The notes under the pieces were generated by a model, which had not been told where the DNA came from, did not search any database, and saw only the letters and a program-made list of their open reading frames with translations. Position numbers and translations under genes: made by a program. 64,000 nt of DNA from CAVXXB01 sp963765585 (lineage in GTDB: Bacteria; Calditrichota; Calditrichia; JAJRVZ01), in assembly GCA_963765585.1 (NCBI GenBank), contig CAVXXB010000021.1, positions 124,001-188,000 on the forward strand. The letters are read 5' to 3'. Position 1 is the first letter of the stretch, and each line of letters starts with the position of its first letter. Of the stretch, positions 46,045 through 54,652 are shown piece by piece.

Positions 46045-46650
46045 ATGGATCGAAGATTATATATCGATGCTGGAATTGAACATATAAATTTTTCTTTGTT
46101 CGAAGCAGGAAACAATACTCAATATGAACTCCTCACAGATACAGTTCAAATCCCAAATAATGATCATATTCCAAATTTATTAAAGTTGCCTGCGGTAAAT
46201 GAACTTTTAAAAAAAAATAGAGATGGGAAATCCACGGTATATATTACCGGTAAATTGGCTGCGGTAGTGAAGCAATATGTATCTTCTGGAGAAATTATTA
46301 TGCCGGCCGCAGCACTATGGTCTGCCGCAAAATTCTATATACAACAGCAGAGTAAGACACAAATTGAATCTCTTGGGATAATTGACCTTTCAGCATCTGG
46401 TTATATGATCATATGTATTGATGGCCATGGCGATTTAAAGAATGATTCAATGATAGTAAATCCTCGTTGTGGTGCCGGGACCGGAGTAAATCTTACCAGG
46501 GTGCTTGAAAAACTGGATATTAATAAAGATTCAGTGGACCATATTTTGTCTGATTATCTCGGAGAGAAGGGCCATAAGAATCGCAGTCAAATACCTGTAA
46601 GATCTGATCGCTGTGGTGTTTTTCAGCTCTTCTGCAACCATATCGGATAA
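46045..46650 (+). CDS. BadF/BadG/BcrA/BcrD-type ATPase, N-terminal part before a frameshift
   Basis: The first part of an actin-fold (ASKHA) ATPase related to acyl-CoA dehydratase activators. It starts MDRRLYIDAGIEHINFSLFE, a rather degenerate phosphate-1 loop, and contains GIIDLSASGYMIICIDGHGDL and NPRCGAGTGVNLTRVLEKL, where the Cys corresponds to the cluster-binding Cys of activases. It breaks after DRCGVF at a run of five T (46617-46621). Removing one T restores CGVFSSSATISDKNQG, the region of the second Cys. The intact gene would be 46045-46999, about 317 residues. Confidence 0.78.
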   Translation: MDRRLYIDAGIEHINFSLFEAGNNTQYELLTDTVQIPNNDHIPNLLKLPAVNELLKKNRDGKSTVYITGKLAAVVKQYVSSGEIIMPAAALWSAAKFYIQQQSKTQIESLGIIDLSASGYMIICIDGHGDLKNDSMIVNPRCGAGTGVNLTRVLEKLDINKDSVDHILSDYLGEKGHKNRSQIPVRSDRCGVFQLFCNHIG

Positions 46651-46999
46651 AAATCAGGGTATCCCATTAGATCATGCGCTGGCTGTGACAATGAAATCGG
46701 AAGTAGCTAAATCCTGTGATAAAATGCTGCCTGACACTGATATGGTCTATCTGACGGGTGGTGTGTTTCGGTGGCAATATGTCCGTGATTGTGCGGAAGA
46801 TATTCTCGGGGCGAAAGGGATTAAAAATATACGTTATGATGCAAAACAATCTCTTTTCATTGAGGGTTTGCAGTATTTGGCACAGAATATTGGTAAAGAA
46901 AAAATAATAGAACGATCTGAAAAAAGACTCAGAAGGCCCAAAACAATAATATTGAAACCGTCCTTTACTTCATTACATAAAAAATTTCAGAAAGACTGA
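46613..46999 (+). CDS. BadF/BadG/BcrA/BcrD-type ATPase, C-terminal part after the frameshift
   Basis: It continues the preceding fragment: FSSSATISDKNQGIPLDHALAVTMKSEVAKSC, then MVYLTGGVFRWQYVRDCAEDILG, the adenosine-binding region (phosphate-2/adenosine motif) of activase-type ATPases. A basic tail (RSEKRLRRPKTIILKPS) ends the protein. It is followed after 43 bases by a second, more canonical activase gene. In many genomes the two ATPase domains are fused in one very large protein; here a stop codon separates them. Confidence 0.76.
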   Translation: MVFFSSSATISDKNQGIPLDHALAVTMKSEVAKSCDKMLPDTDMVYLTGGVFRWQYVRDCAEDILGAKGIKNIRYDAKQSLFIEGLQYLAQNIGKEKIIERSEKRLRRPKTIILKPSFTSLHKKFQKD

Positions 47000-47042
47000 A
47001 TTATATCATAGAATTGCTGATCCGGTAATTTCAGAATTCTCC

Positions 47043-48209
47043 ATGGGTAAAATCTCAGAAACAGCGATATGCATAGGATTGGATATCGGTTCTACCATGG
47101 CCAAGGCAGTGATCAGTGATGCTGATACGGGAAATATCCTTTTCAAGAGTTCATGTAATAATCATGGGGATACTATCGAAACAGTTCAGCATATCTTCAG
47201 ATCTATCAGGGAGAAAGGGATATCTAAACTAAACATCCAGAGTATCGGACTTACGGGTAGTGGACGTTATCAGGTACAAAAAGCCTTAAAGGCGATTTAT
47301 CCACATCTTGAGAACAATATATATGTTTTAGTTGAAAACTATGCCCATGTGCACGGATCAATTGAACTCGCAAGAAACCATATACAAAAGCTGAAGAAAT
47401 CCGGTAAGACACAGATCAATGAAGATTTTTGTGTATTGATCGATATCGGCGGAGAGGACACAAAAATCTCCGTTATTGCGCTTCATAAGAATGAATTGTT
47501 TGACAATGCAATGAATGTAAAATGTTCAGCCGGTACAGGTAGTTTGATGGATACGTTGAGTGCTATGTTTGGTATTCAGCTGATAGAGCAGGCGTATGCT
47601 GGTGCTTATCATTCTCCCAGGGCGTTTGAAATAAATGCGACCTGTGCTGTATTTTTAATGGAAAATTCCAGAAAAATGCAGGCCGAGGGATATTCCAAAG
47701 AAGAAATACTCGCCTCATGCTGCCATGCAATCATCGAGAACATGGCGCGCTCGCTTTGGGATCAGATTGAATTTCCAGAGAATACATTAGTGTTGCTTCA
47801 CGGTCAAACCATGTTAAGCGACCCATTACCCCTTGCTGTTACACTCAGGGTTCAAGAATATACCGGTCGTGATACCTACTGTCTTGTTCCGCCGTATCCC
47901 GGGCATAGGGCGTGCCTGGGATTAATCGAAGCACATAAAGAACAAGGATTTAAACCGGTTAATATAAAAACGGATTTGAATGATTTAATCAGCTATAATT
48001 TTGATAAGAGGGTGATTATTTGCCGTGGTGCTGTCTGCGGAGATATAAATGCCAGATGTGCCCGAACTAAACTGACTTCCAATGGAACATCTGGAAAGAT
48101 CTCTCTTTCCCTCGGTGGGTGTACTTCTGTGAATGAATTTCAGACTAGGCAGGAAAGATGTAGTTGCGGATACCCCGGATGCATATGGGGATATATGGCG
48201 CCATATTGA
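47043..48209 (+). CDS. Acyl-CoA dehydratase activase-type ATPase (HgdC/BcrAD family), probably continuous with next frame
   Basis: A 388-residue frame with the canonical activase motifs: ICIGLDIGSTMAKAVISD (phosphate-1), SIGLTGSGRYQV, CVLIDIGGEDTKISVI (phosphate-2), VKCSAGTGSLMDTLSAMFG (cluster Cys) and INATCAVFLMENSRKMQAEG (second cluster Cys). Both Cys that hold the [4Fe-4S] cluster in HgdC-type activases are present. A Cys-rich segment follows (ICRGAVCGDINARCARTKL, then GGCTSVNEFQ). The frame then ends in unrelated residues while the following ORF continues, suggesting an indel near 48143-48155 and one protein of about 1250 residues. Confidence 0.82.
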   Translation: MGKISETAICIGLDIGSTMAKAVISDADTGNILFKSSCNNHGDTIETVQHIFRSIREKGISKLNIQSIGLTGSGRYQVQKALKAIYPHLENNIYVLVENYAHVHGSIELARNHIQKLKKSGKTQINEDFCVLIDIGGEDTKISVIALHKNELFDNAMNVKCSAGTGSLMDTLSAMFGIQLIEQAYAGAYHSPRAFEINATCAVFLMENSRKMQAEGYSKEEILASCCHAIIENMARSLWDQIEFPENTLVLLHGQTMLSDPLPLAVTLRVQEYTGRDTYCLVPPYPGHRACLGLIEAHKEQGFKPVNIKTDLNDLISYNFDKRVIICRGAVCGDINARCARTKLTSNGTSGKISLSLGGCTSVNEFQTRQERCSCGYPGCIWGYMAPY

Positions 48210-50796
48210 TCAGCAAATGCCAAAATCCCAAGATGAAAACCGTCTGGTTATACCAAGAAGCTTTTCCATCTCTGAAAATGCATATCTGTTCGCCCGGATT
48301 TTCACACAGCTCGGAATACCAGTACATGTGGATAATGTGCGTGAAAAAGACATTCTTGAAGGACAACCATTTTTCTCGATTGACACCTGCGCACCAAATA
48401 TTGGTGCCACCGGACAATTTTTGCGACTGGCAGGGGAGTCACATGGTATCATATTAGTACCACAAATTGAATTTTTACCAATTGACGGAGATGCGTTGGG
48501 ACGAACCTGCACAACTAATCAGGGAGGAGTGCAGATCGCGCAGCATTTCGCAGAATCGATACATCCTAATGCCAGATTTCATCTGTTCGATATAAATCTT
48601 GAGAAAAATGATGCCAATTATCTGGCAGATCAATTATATCTGAAATTCGAAAGAGTTTTTGACTATTATCGATTAAGGATTGCCAGGAAAGAATTTATAA
48701 AAATAGTTGGCCGGGCAATCGCAGATCAAGAAGGTCTTAAAATTACAACGGCTGAAATAGCGGGTAAGTTTATCAAAACTGCCATAGATAGAAAACTTAA
48801 TATTTCTGTTATCAGTGCCAGGGAATATATACTCAATCCGGGAATCTATGACAGTCATGTGGGGAAAATACTCAAAGACAAAGGTATTGTTGCGATCCCT
48901 CTTTATGTCTTTGATGCAAAAACGGACACACAATTTGATTTTATTTATTGGAAAAATCCGCACACGTTGCTTACAAAAGTGAATGCCATAGTAAATAAAA
49001 AATTGCATACTGTAATCAAAAATCCGAATATGATAGAATTAATCCGGTCAATTGAGAACGGGGAGACAGATAGTAATCTATCGGTAGTCACAGTATCAAC
49101 ATTTCGATGTGGTCCGGATAGCGTTACATTACCGATTCAGGCTGAATTGACAAAAAACCAACCTACGCTATTAATTCAATCAGATGCAATGATTGCCGAA
49201 CTGGCTCATCTGGAAAACCGTGTAAACACCCATTTAAATCAATTAAAGAATTCACTGCACAGCGAGTTAAATAATAGTAATCAGGAAAAATTTACCATTG
49301 AAATCCTGAATAATTTAAACCTGAATGGGCAAAGTAAAGACGAATGTGTCATGTATGTTCCGACGATGGGAGACAACCGGACGTTATCTGCGGTATTTCG
49401 TGCAGCCGGTTATACAACCATCGATAACTTTGAAGATGCTAGTTTTGACCTCGAAGAAAAAGTGAAAGCGGGACGAAAATATTTAGGGGATTCTGTGTGT
49501 GTGCCCCTGGCCGGGATATTTTCTGATATGATTCAGGCTGTGACAGACTTTAAAAGAAGAAAAGAAGTTGACGATCCGGTGGTTAGGGATAAAGACAAAA
49601 TTATACTTTTCATGCAATCCGGTGACGGACCCTGTCGTCAGGGCCAATATATTGATATTTGTAAACTGGCAATATATAAACACTTTAGTGAGACAAATGA
49701 TACGTATCCGGTTAGATTTCTGGCAAACACGACAACGGCATTGGATACGAAAAAAGATTTTTTGAGTGAGTTGGAAAATTGGGCTTCATTGCAAGTGTAT
49801 CAAATCGTTATCATAAAAGATGTGCTTCATAGTATTTTTCTTAAATTTATATCAAGGTGCCAATCCTATTCGGAGTATGAAGAATTCTCGGCCGCGTACC
49901 AGAAATTAAAGACCAGTGTATATGAACAGATAGAAAATAAAATGAAGCCGGCAAGGTTCTCCCAGTCTATCGTTAATTTTTGCGAGTGTTATATTCCGCA
50001 ACTGGCTGGAATTTCAAAATATATATTTTTTGGATTTTATAACAATAATGGTTTACGACGAATATTCCGGCAATTTAATAAAAAGTGGGAGAAGATAATC
50101 ACCAATGGGCAGTATTCCGGTGAAGATAAAATAAAAGTCCATGTGGATGGCGAAATATATCTTAGATTGGCACAAATCGAAGAAATATTAAAACTATTGA
50201 TTGATTTGCGTGGATTTAACTGGTTTCATCTATCATATGCGTGTATGTGGTCATATTTTGAGTATATCGTCGAACAGCGTATTGTTCTCGCCGGGGATCA
50301 CATCAATAAATACCGTGAAAAACTTAATTCGGAATCAGCGAAAACAGAGAAGAGAGAACTCAAATCTCTAATTAAACAAGAAACAAAAAAGTATAAAGAA
50401 GCGCACAGTGATTCGGATATTTTGAGAAATATATTAGCACGTCCCCTCTATAAAGCGGCAGGTGTTACAATGCCGGATAGAACCCGTGATCATATCACAA
50501 ATGCACGTAAAATAATCCCAACTCTTAAACCAGAAGGTGAATTGATTCCATACATTGGATCGACCATATCTGAAATTGACCAGGGTGCTGATTTGGTATT
50601 AAACATTGCGCCGGAAGGGTGTATGGTCGCTTCCATGGGTGAAATGATGGGATCAAAAATATCTCAGATTGTAGATAATCAACAATCACGAATCCAGTAC
50701 ATGTCTACAACGGATGGGGAAGTTAATGAAGACCTGCTGGAACTTGCCTTATTGAAGCGATTAGGTCCTTTAAACTACTACAAGTCACAAAACTAA
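48133..50796 (+). CDS. DUF2229/CoA-dehydratase-related large protein (activase-associated)
   Basis: An 887-residue frame; native sequence starts at about 48150 (GRKDVVADTPDAYGDIW). The first region, with LVIPRSFSISENAYLFARIFTQLGIPV and FFSIDTCAPNIGATGQFLRLA, matches the DUF2229 domain of proteins annotated as acyl-CoA dehydratase activase-related. A second conserved part (about 395-530, CVMYVPTMGDNRTLSAVFRAAGY, SVCVPLAGIFSDMI and MQSGDGPCRQGQYIDICKLA) and a third near the end (ADLVLNIAPEGCMVASMGEMM) are Cys-containing and reminiscent of the 2-hydroxyacyl-CoA dehydratase fold. The physiological substrate of this large family is not established. Confidence 0.8.
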   Translation: MNFRLGRKDVVADTPDAYGDIWRHIDQQMPKSQDENRLVIPRSFSISENAYLFARIFTQLGIPVHVDNVREKDILEGQPFFSIDTCAPNIGATGQFLRLAGESHGIILVPQIEFLPIDGDALGRTCTTNQGGVQIAQHFAESIHPNARFHLFDINLEKNDANYLADQLYLKFERVFDYYRLRIARKEFIKIVGRAIADQEGLKITTAEIAGKFIKTAIDRKLNISVISAREYILNPGIYDSHVGKILKDKGIVAIPLYVFDAKTDTQFDFIYWKNPHTLLTKVNAIVNKKLHTVIKNPNMIELIRSIENGETDSNLSVVTVSTFRCGPDSVTLPIQAELTKNQPTLLIQSDAMIAELAHLENRVNTHLNQLKNSLHSELNNSNQEKFTIEILNNLNLNGQSKDECVMYVPTMGDNRTLSAVFRAAGYTTIDNFEDASFDLEEKVKAGRKYLGDSVCVPLAGIFSDMIQAVTDFKRRKEVDDPVVRDKDKIILFMQSGDGPCRQGQYIDICKLAIYKHFSETNDTYPVRFLANTTTALDTKKDFLSELENWASLQVYQIVIIKDVLHSIFLKFISRCQSYSEYEEFSAAYQKLKTSVYEQIENKMKPARFSQSIVNFCECYIPQLAGISKYIFFGFYNNNGLRRIFRQFNKKWEKIITNGQYSGEDKIKVHVDGEIYLRLAQIEEILKLLIDLRGFNWFHLSYACMWSYFEYIVEQRIVLAGDHINKYREKLNSESAKTEKRELKSLIKQETKKYKEAHSDSDILRNILARPLYKAAGVTMPDRTRDHITNARKIIPTLKPEGELIPYIGSTISEIDQGADLVLNIAPEGCMVASMGEMMGSKISQIVDNQQSRIQYMSTTDGEVNEDLLELALLKRLGPLNYYKSQN

Positions 50797-50852
50797 TTTC
50801 AAGCGTTAATGTATGGTTGGTGATAAATAATCCTGAATAATACTTTTTTTGA

Positions 50853-50914
50853 GAGGATAACGGAAAAAAGGAAAAAAGGACAAAGGGATAATAGGATAAA
50901 AGGACAACAGGATC
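50853..50914. repeat. Short purine-rich tandem-like repeats
   Basis: The words aggataa, aggacaa and aggaaaaa recur about eight times in 60 bases between converging genes. This is simple-sequence repeat without coding potential. Confidence 0.5.
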
Positions 50915-50946
50915 ATTATTTGGATTTTAGATTGTTATTAAAGCTT

Positions 50947-53900
50947 TTACTGATCGGTAAGATCATAAGGAATTTTTATTGTAAACGTGCTTCCCTTGTT
51001 GATATGACTTTCCGCAGATAGTGTACCATTATGATTCTGAATAATAGAATAACTGATACTTAATCCCAGTCCCGTTCCTTCTCCAACATCCTTTGTGGTA
51101 TAAAATGGATCAAAAATTTTGTCACGAATATTTGGCGGCATGCCTTTGCCATCATCTTTTATATCGATGACAAGGAAATTATTCTCATCATGAGTGTTAA
51201 TCCAGATGTTTCCCGAATTATCGATTGCCTGCGCTGCATTAGACAGAATATTAAGAAATACCTGATTTAACTGCCCCGGATTACAAGAAATAATACCAGA
51301 GGCCTGAAAGTTTTTATGAATTTCCAATTGTCTTTTAAATTGCGGCATCATTATTTTTATGCTGCTTTCGATTCCCTTATGTATATCAACTTTTTTCCAT
51401 TTCGCCTCATCCAGGTGTGAGAAATTGCGCAGATTATCAACAATTTCTTTTATCATTTGACTGCCTGAAATCGTATCATGAATCAAACTGTGTAAATCTA
51501 TCATTAAATTATCTATGTCTATTTTAGAATCTTTATCTGTTTCTTTTTTGCCATCATAGTCATTGATAAATTTTTCAATTTTTTCGATATAGGATTTTAA
51601 TTGTTTGCTGTTTGAATATATAAATCCAATAGGATTATTTAATTCATGGGAAATTCCTGCTACCAATTGTCCGAGTGATGCCATTTTTTCGGAATGAATC
51701 AGCTGTGCCTGGGTTTCTTTTAATTCATCGTACAATTGTTGTAAATCCTGATTTTTTCGATCAAGTTCGGCATTGGTATTCTCAAGTTCAGCCAAATATT
51801 TTTCGCGTACTTCCGCAGCCGTTAATTTTTTTATCATTTCAGTAGATTTTCGGAGGTACTCATTATTTTCCATGGCAATTGCCATCTGATTCCCAATAAA
51901 TTTATATTGGTCGATATCTTCTTTGCTGAGGGGAGTTACAGGTTGAGTTGCCGTCATCATAAGGAATCCATAAACACGATCATTACGTTCCATAGCCACA
52001 ATATTTTGTGTATTCAGGAATTCAAATGTTATGGTGAGGTCCTTGTCATCCGATAGCCGCAGAAATTTGTTGGCGCGCAACCTATCAATAAATTGTTGTG
52101 ATTCGGGTATTGACTTTACATCGCTCTCTGAGTGTTCTTCTCCGGTGGGCAAGAATGACTTTAATTTTGTTTCCGTTTCATTCATGGTATATAGTGAAAT
52201 CTTATCAAAATCAGAGTTCTGCCGGATATTGTCAATGACAGTGGCGAATAATTTTTTATCATCATGAATGTCTACAATTTGATTGCTAAGGTTTAAAAGG
52301 ACAGACCGATAGGTTTCCCTGATTTTCCTCAGGCGGTAATACCTCTCGGAATTGACAACCATAATGGCAACAAATATTATTGTCAAAATATTTATTACGG
52401 AAAATATCATCAACAGACCGAGTTGATTCAAGGCGGTGATTGTGATTAGTGCAAGCAGAAAGAAGCCAACCAGATAGGCGCTGGCAGTTCCCGGACTCCA
52501 TCTGTATCGCCTTAAACCCAGGCGTATGAAAACAAATGTTAAGACAATAAACAGAATAGCTAATAACACCTGGTACCAAAATTCCATCTGCTGCATCCGT
52601 TTGGCGAGATTTCTCATGAATATCAATACACTGCGCATCAGGAAGTCATACTCATATATTTCGTAAGATTGTCCTGCCCTTAGATTATACTCATACAATA
52701 TTTTCCCTGAAGGAAACCGGATTTCAGCATCAACGGTTTTTATGGTATCCAGGCCAAAATGCAGAATAGGTTCATTCAGGGAATAGAGCCCCGAACCACC
52801 GGTTACATCTCTCACGCCCACTAAATAATCCGGTTCATCAATGTGGCCTGCTGTGTAAACAGAGACACGTGTTCCGATGGCATCATAGTTAGTTTTTATA
52901 CCATGCAATTCAATTTTAATGAACGAATTATTGTTTGTATGATTCTGATAGAAGACAGCCGGCACATTATTGTTTGCAACGAATAAATCAAGATCGCCGT
53001 CCAGATCAAAATCAGCACAGGCAGCTCCCGTGCTTTGGGATCGGTTATTCGCCTGTGAATCTATAAGTGTTTTCGTAAGAGTGGATAGCGGAGAAAGGAT
53101 TATCTCATTTTGACCAAAATTTGTAAAGAAAATGTCCTGTTGCCCATCATTATTAAAATCTGAGATCAAGGCTCCATAACTGTTGGTTATGCTGCTTAAT
53201 TCCAGTTCTGTATAATAGAGACTATCCGGGTTCTCGCAAATATATATAATATTTGGTCCGTCGAACCTGGTTAGAACGATATCGAAATCCTGATCATTAT
53301 CCAAATCGGCTATGGAAACTCCGTTTGTTTTGAAAGGTTTGGTCAGAGAATTAATTTTTAATTCAACTTTATTAAATATACCTTTGCCGTCATTAACATA
53401 AAGAAAATCAGGCGCATCCCAATTTGCGATATATAGATCCTGGTCACCGTCATTATCAAGATCACAGAAAGCGGCGCCCCGGCTAAGCGCATTCTCAGTT
53501 AATCCGTTTTGGTCAGAAATATCTGTAAAATAGCCATCATCAAGATTTTTTAGCAGTCTGTTGTTATAATGTTCGTCGGTAAATAATATATCGATCAGAC
53601 CATCGTTATCTATATCAGCGGGAATAACAGCATTTGCATGAACCGGAGGAAATATTTCAAGACGATTGGAAATATTTAAAAAATTTAAGTCACCATCATT
53701 CCGGTACAAAGCGGTTGATATTCCCCAACCAGCAATAAAGACATCCCCATCGCCATCATTCTCAATATCAATTATGGATGTGCCAAATTTTAGGTCGTAT
53801 GTGGTCTCGCCGATTTCAGCTTTATATACACCTTTTGGCCTTGGATTACCTGAAAGATTGGCCATAGCTGTGGCATCTTTAAAAGGACGATATGCCCCGC

Positions 53901-54126
53901 TATTTACAAGAAGTAAATTGTCACCAAAGTAACGAATTAAATATATATCGGGCAGGTGGTCATTATTTATGTCCCGGAAGGCAACCCCATAGGCATCCTG
54001 CACATTCGGAATATAGGATTTTGATGATCGGTACCGGAATATTTGCTCAAAACTACCGGAACCCAGACTGATTTGCGGGATTAAAATAATAATAGTATAT
54101 AGAGAAAGTGTAATAAACCTGTGCAT
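50947..54126 (-). CDS. Hybrid sensor: exported FG-GAP propeller + ASPIC/UnbV domain fused to histidine kinase
   Basis: A 1059-residue protein. A signal peptide (about 1-22) is followed by seven Ca-binding-type FG-GAP/VCBS motifs of the form DxNxDxxxD at residues about 52, 120, 171, 222, 274, 323 and 372, as in a seven-bladed propeller. An ASPIC/UnbV domain follows (about 410-492; LHFGLD, EIRFPSGKILYEYNL). Three transmembrane helices lie at about 518-535, 551-570 and 572-592, then a GAF-like domain (610-755), a coiled coil (765-810), the phospho-acceptor VAGISHELNNPIGFIYSN (His827) and an ATPase domain (NILSNAAQAI, DPFYTTKDVGEGTGLGLSI). It senses something outside the membrane through the propeller. 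The gene follows two DUF3857 genes on the same strand with gaps of 64 and 93 bases. No response regulator is adjacent. Confidence 0.93.
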   Translation of the reverse strand: MHRFITLSLYTIIILIPQISLGSGSFEQIFRYRSSKSYIPNVQDAYGVAFRDINNDHLPDIYLIRYFGDNLLLVNSGAYRPFKDATAMANLSGNPRPKGVYKAEIGETTYDLKFGTSIIDIENDGDGDVFIAGWGISTALYRNDGDLNFLNISNRLEIFPPVHANAVIPADIDNDGLIDILFTDEHYNNRLLKNLDDGYFTDISDQNGLTENALSRGAAFCDLDNDGDQDLYIANWDAPDFLYVNDGKGIFNKVELKINSLTKPFKTNGVSIADLDNDQDFDIVLTRFDGPNIIYICENPDSLYYTELELSSITNSYGALISDFNNDGQQDIFFTNFGQNEIILSPLSTLTKTLIDSQANNRSQSTGAACADFDLDGDLDLFVANNNVPAVFYQNHTNNNSFIKIELHGIKTNYDAIGTRVSVYTAGHIDEPDYLVGVRDVTGGSGLYSLNEPILHFGLDTIKTVDAEIRFPSGKILYEYNLRAGQSYEIYEYDFLMRSVLIFMRNLAKRMQQMEFWYQVLLAILFIVLTFVFIRLGLRRYRWSPGTASAYLVGFFLLALITITALNQLGLLMIFSVINILTIIFVAIMVVNSERYYRLRKIRETYRSVLLNLSNQIVDIHDDKKLFATVIDNIRQNSDFDKISLYTMNETETKLKSFLPTGEEHSESDVKSIPESQQFIDRLRANKFLRLSDDKDLTITFEFLNTQNIVAMERNDRVYGFLMMTATQPVTPLSKEDIDQYKFIGNQMAIAMENNEYLRKSTEMIKKLTAAEVREKYLAELENTNAELDRKNQDLQQLYDELKETQAQLIHSEKMASLGQLVAGISHELNNPIGFIYSNSKQLKSYIEKIEKFINDYDGKKETDKDSKIDIDNLMIDLHSLIHDTISGSQMIKEIVDNLRNFSHLDEAKWKKVDIHKGIESSIKIMMPQFKRQLEIHKNFQASGIISCNPGQLNQVFLNILSNAAQAIDNSGNIWINTHDENNFLVIDIKDDGKGMPPNIRDKIFDPFYTTKDVGEGTGLGLSISYSIIQNHNGTLSAESHINKGSTFTIKIPYDLTDQ

Positions 54127-54190
54127 GACAATAGTAGATTATTTTTTTGATTAAGGTAAGAAAAAAAAGGTAAAAAGTGAATTATTTAAC

Positions 54191-54652
54191 TCAATACTTG
54201 ACAAAGACAAATTTTCGGCGATCATTTTTTTCGATTGAAAGCATTAGATCGACATATGCAGGATAATCCTCAACCGGAATCAATCGGTTCTTGATTTCAT
54301 AGTGGCGGATATAGGTAAGCGTTTTGTCTGAAAATGTATAGTCGATTTTGTATCTGGCAAAATTATTATCTATAGTCAGTTTCTCAGGAGCGGCTTCAAT
54401 ATCTGATGCAACCGGGATCTTTATTATTATGGTATCAATTTCGGTAAATGGATAGGAATAGTAAACGGGTACGGTTCTCTTTTCATCTTTAAGATCTTCA
54501 TCAAAATCCACCCTATTCAGAATGTTTGGATTAAGAAAGATTCTTTTTCTTGTCTGATTTGCTATATTTTTAAATTCACCGGAAACAGCTGAATCTAATA
54601 TCTTCATTAGAATTGCTAAATTGATAGTTTCTGACTTCCGGGGTGGCTTCAT
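54191..54652 (-). CDS. DUF3857/transglutaminase-like protein B, C-terminal part after a frameshift
   Basis: A 153-residue frame, native from about 54595 (DSAVSGEFKNIANQTRKRIFLNPNIL). Beta-rich sequence (VPVYYSYPFTEIDTIIIKIP, YKIDYTFSDKTLTYIRHYEIK) matches the C-terminal domain of DUF3857 proteins. One extra base near 54596 separates it from the upstream frame (NEDI/DSAVSG junction). The intact gene would be 54191-56141, about 650 residues. Confidence 0.75.
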   Translation of the reverse strand: MKPPRKSETINLAILMKILDSAVSGEFKNIANQTRKRIFLNPNILNRVDFDEDLKDEKRTVPVYYSYPFTEIDTIIIKIPVASDIEAAPEKLTIDNNFARYKIDYTFSDKTLTYIRHYEIKNRLIPVEDYPAYVDLMLSIEKNDRRKFVFVKY

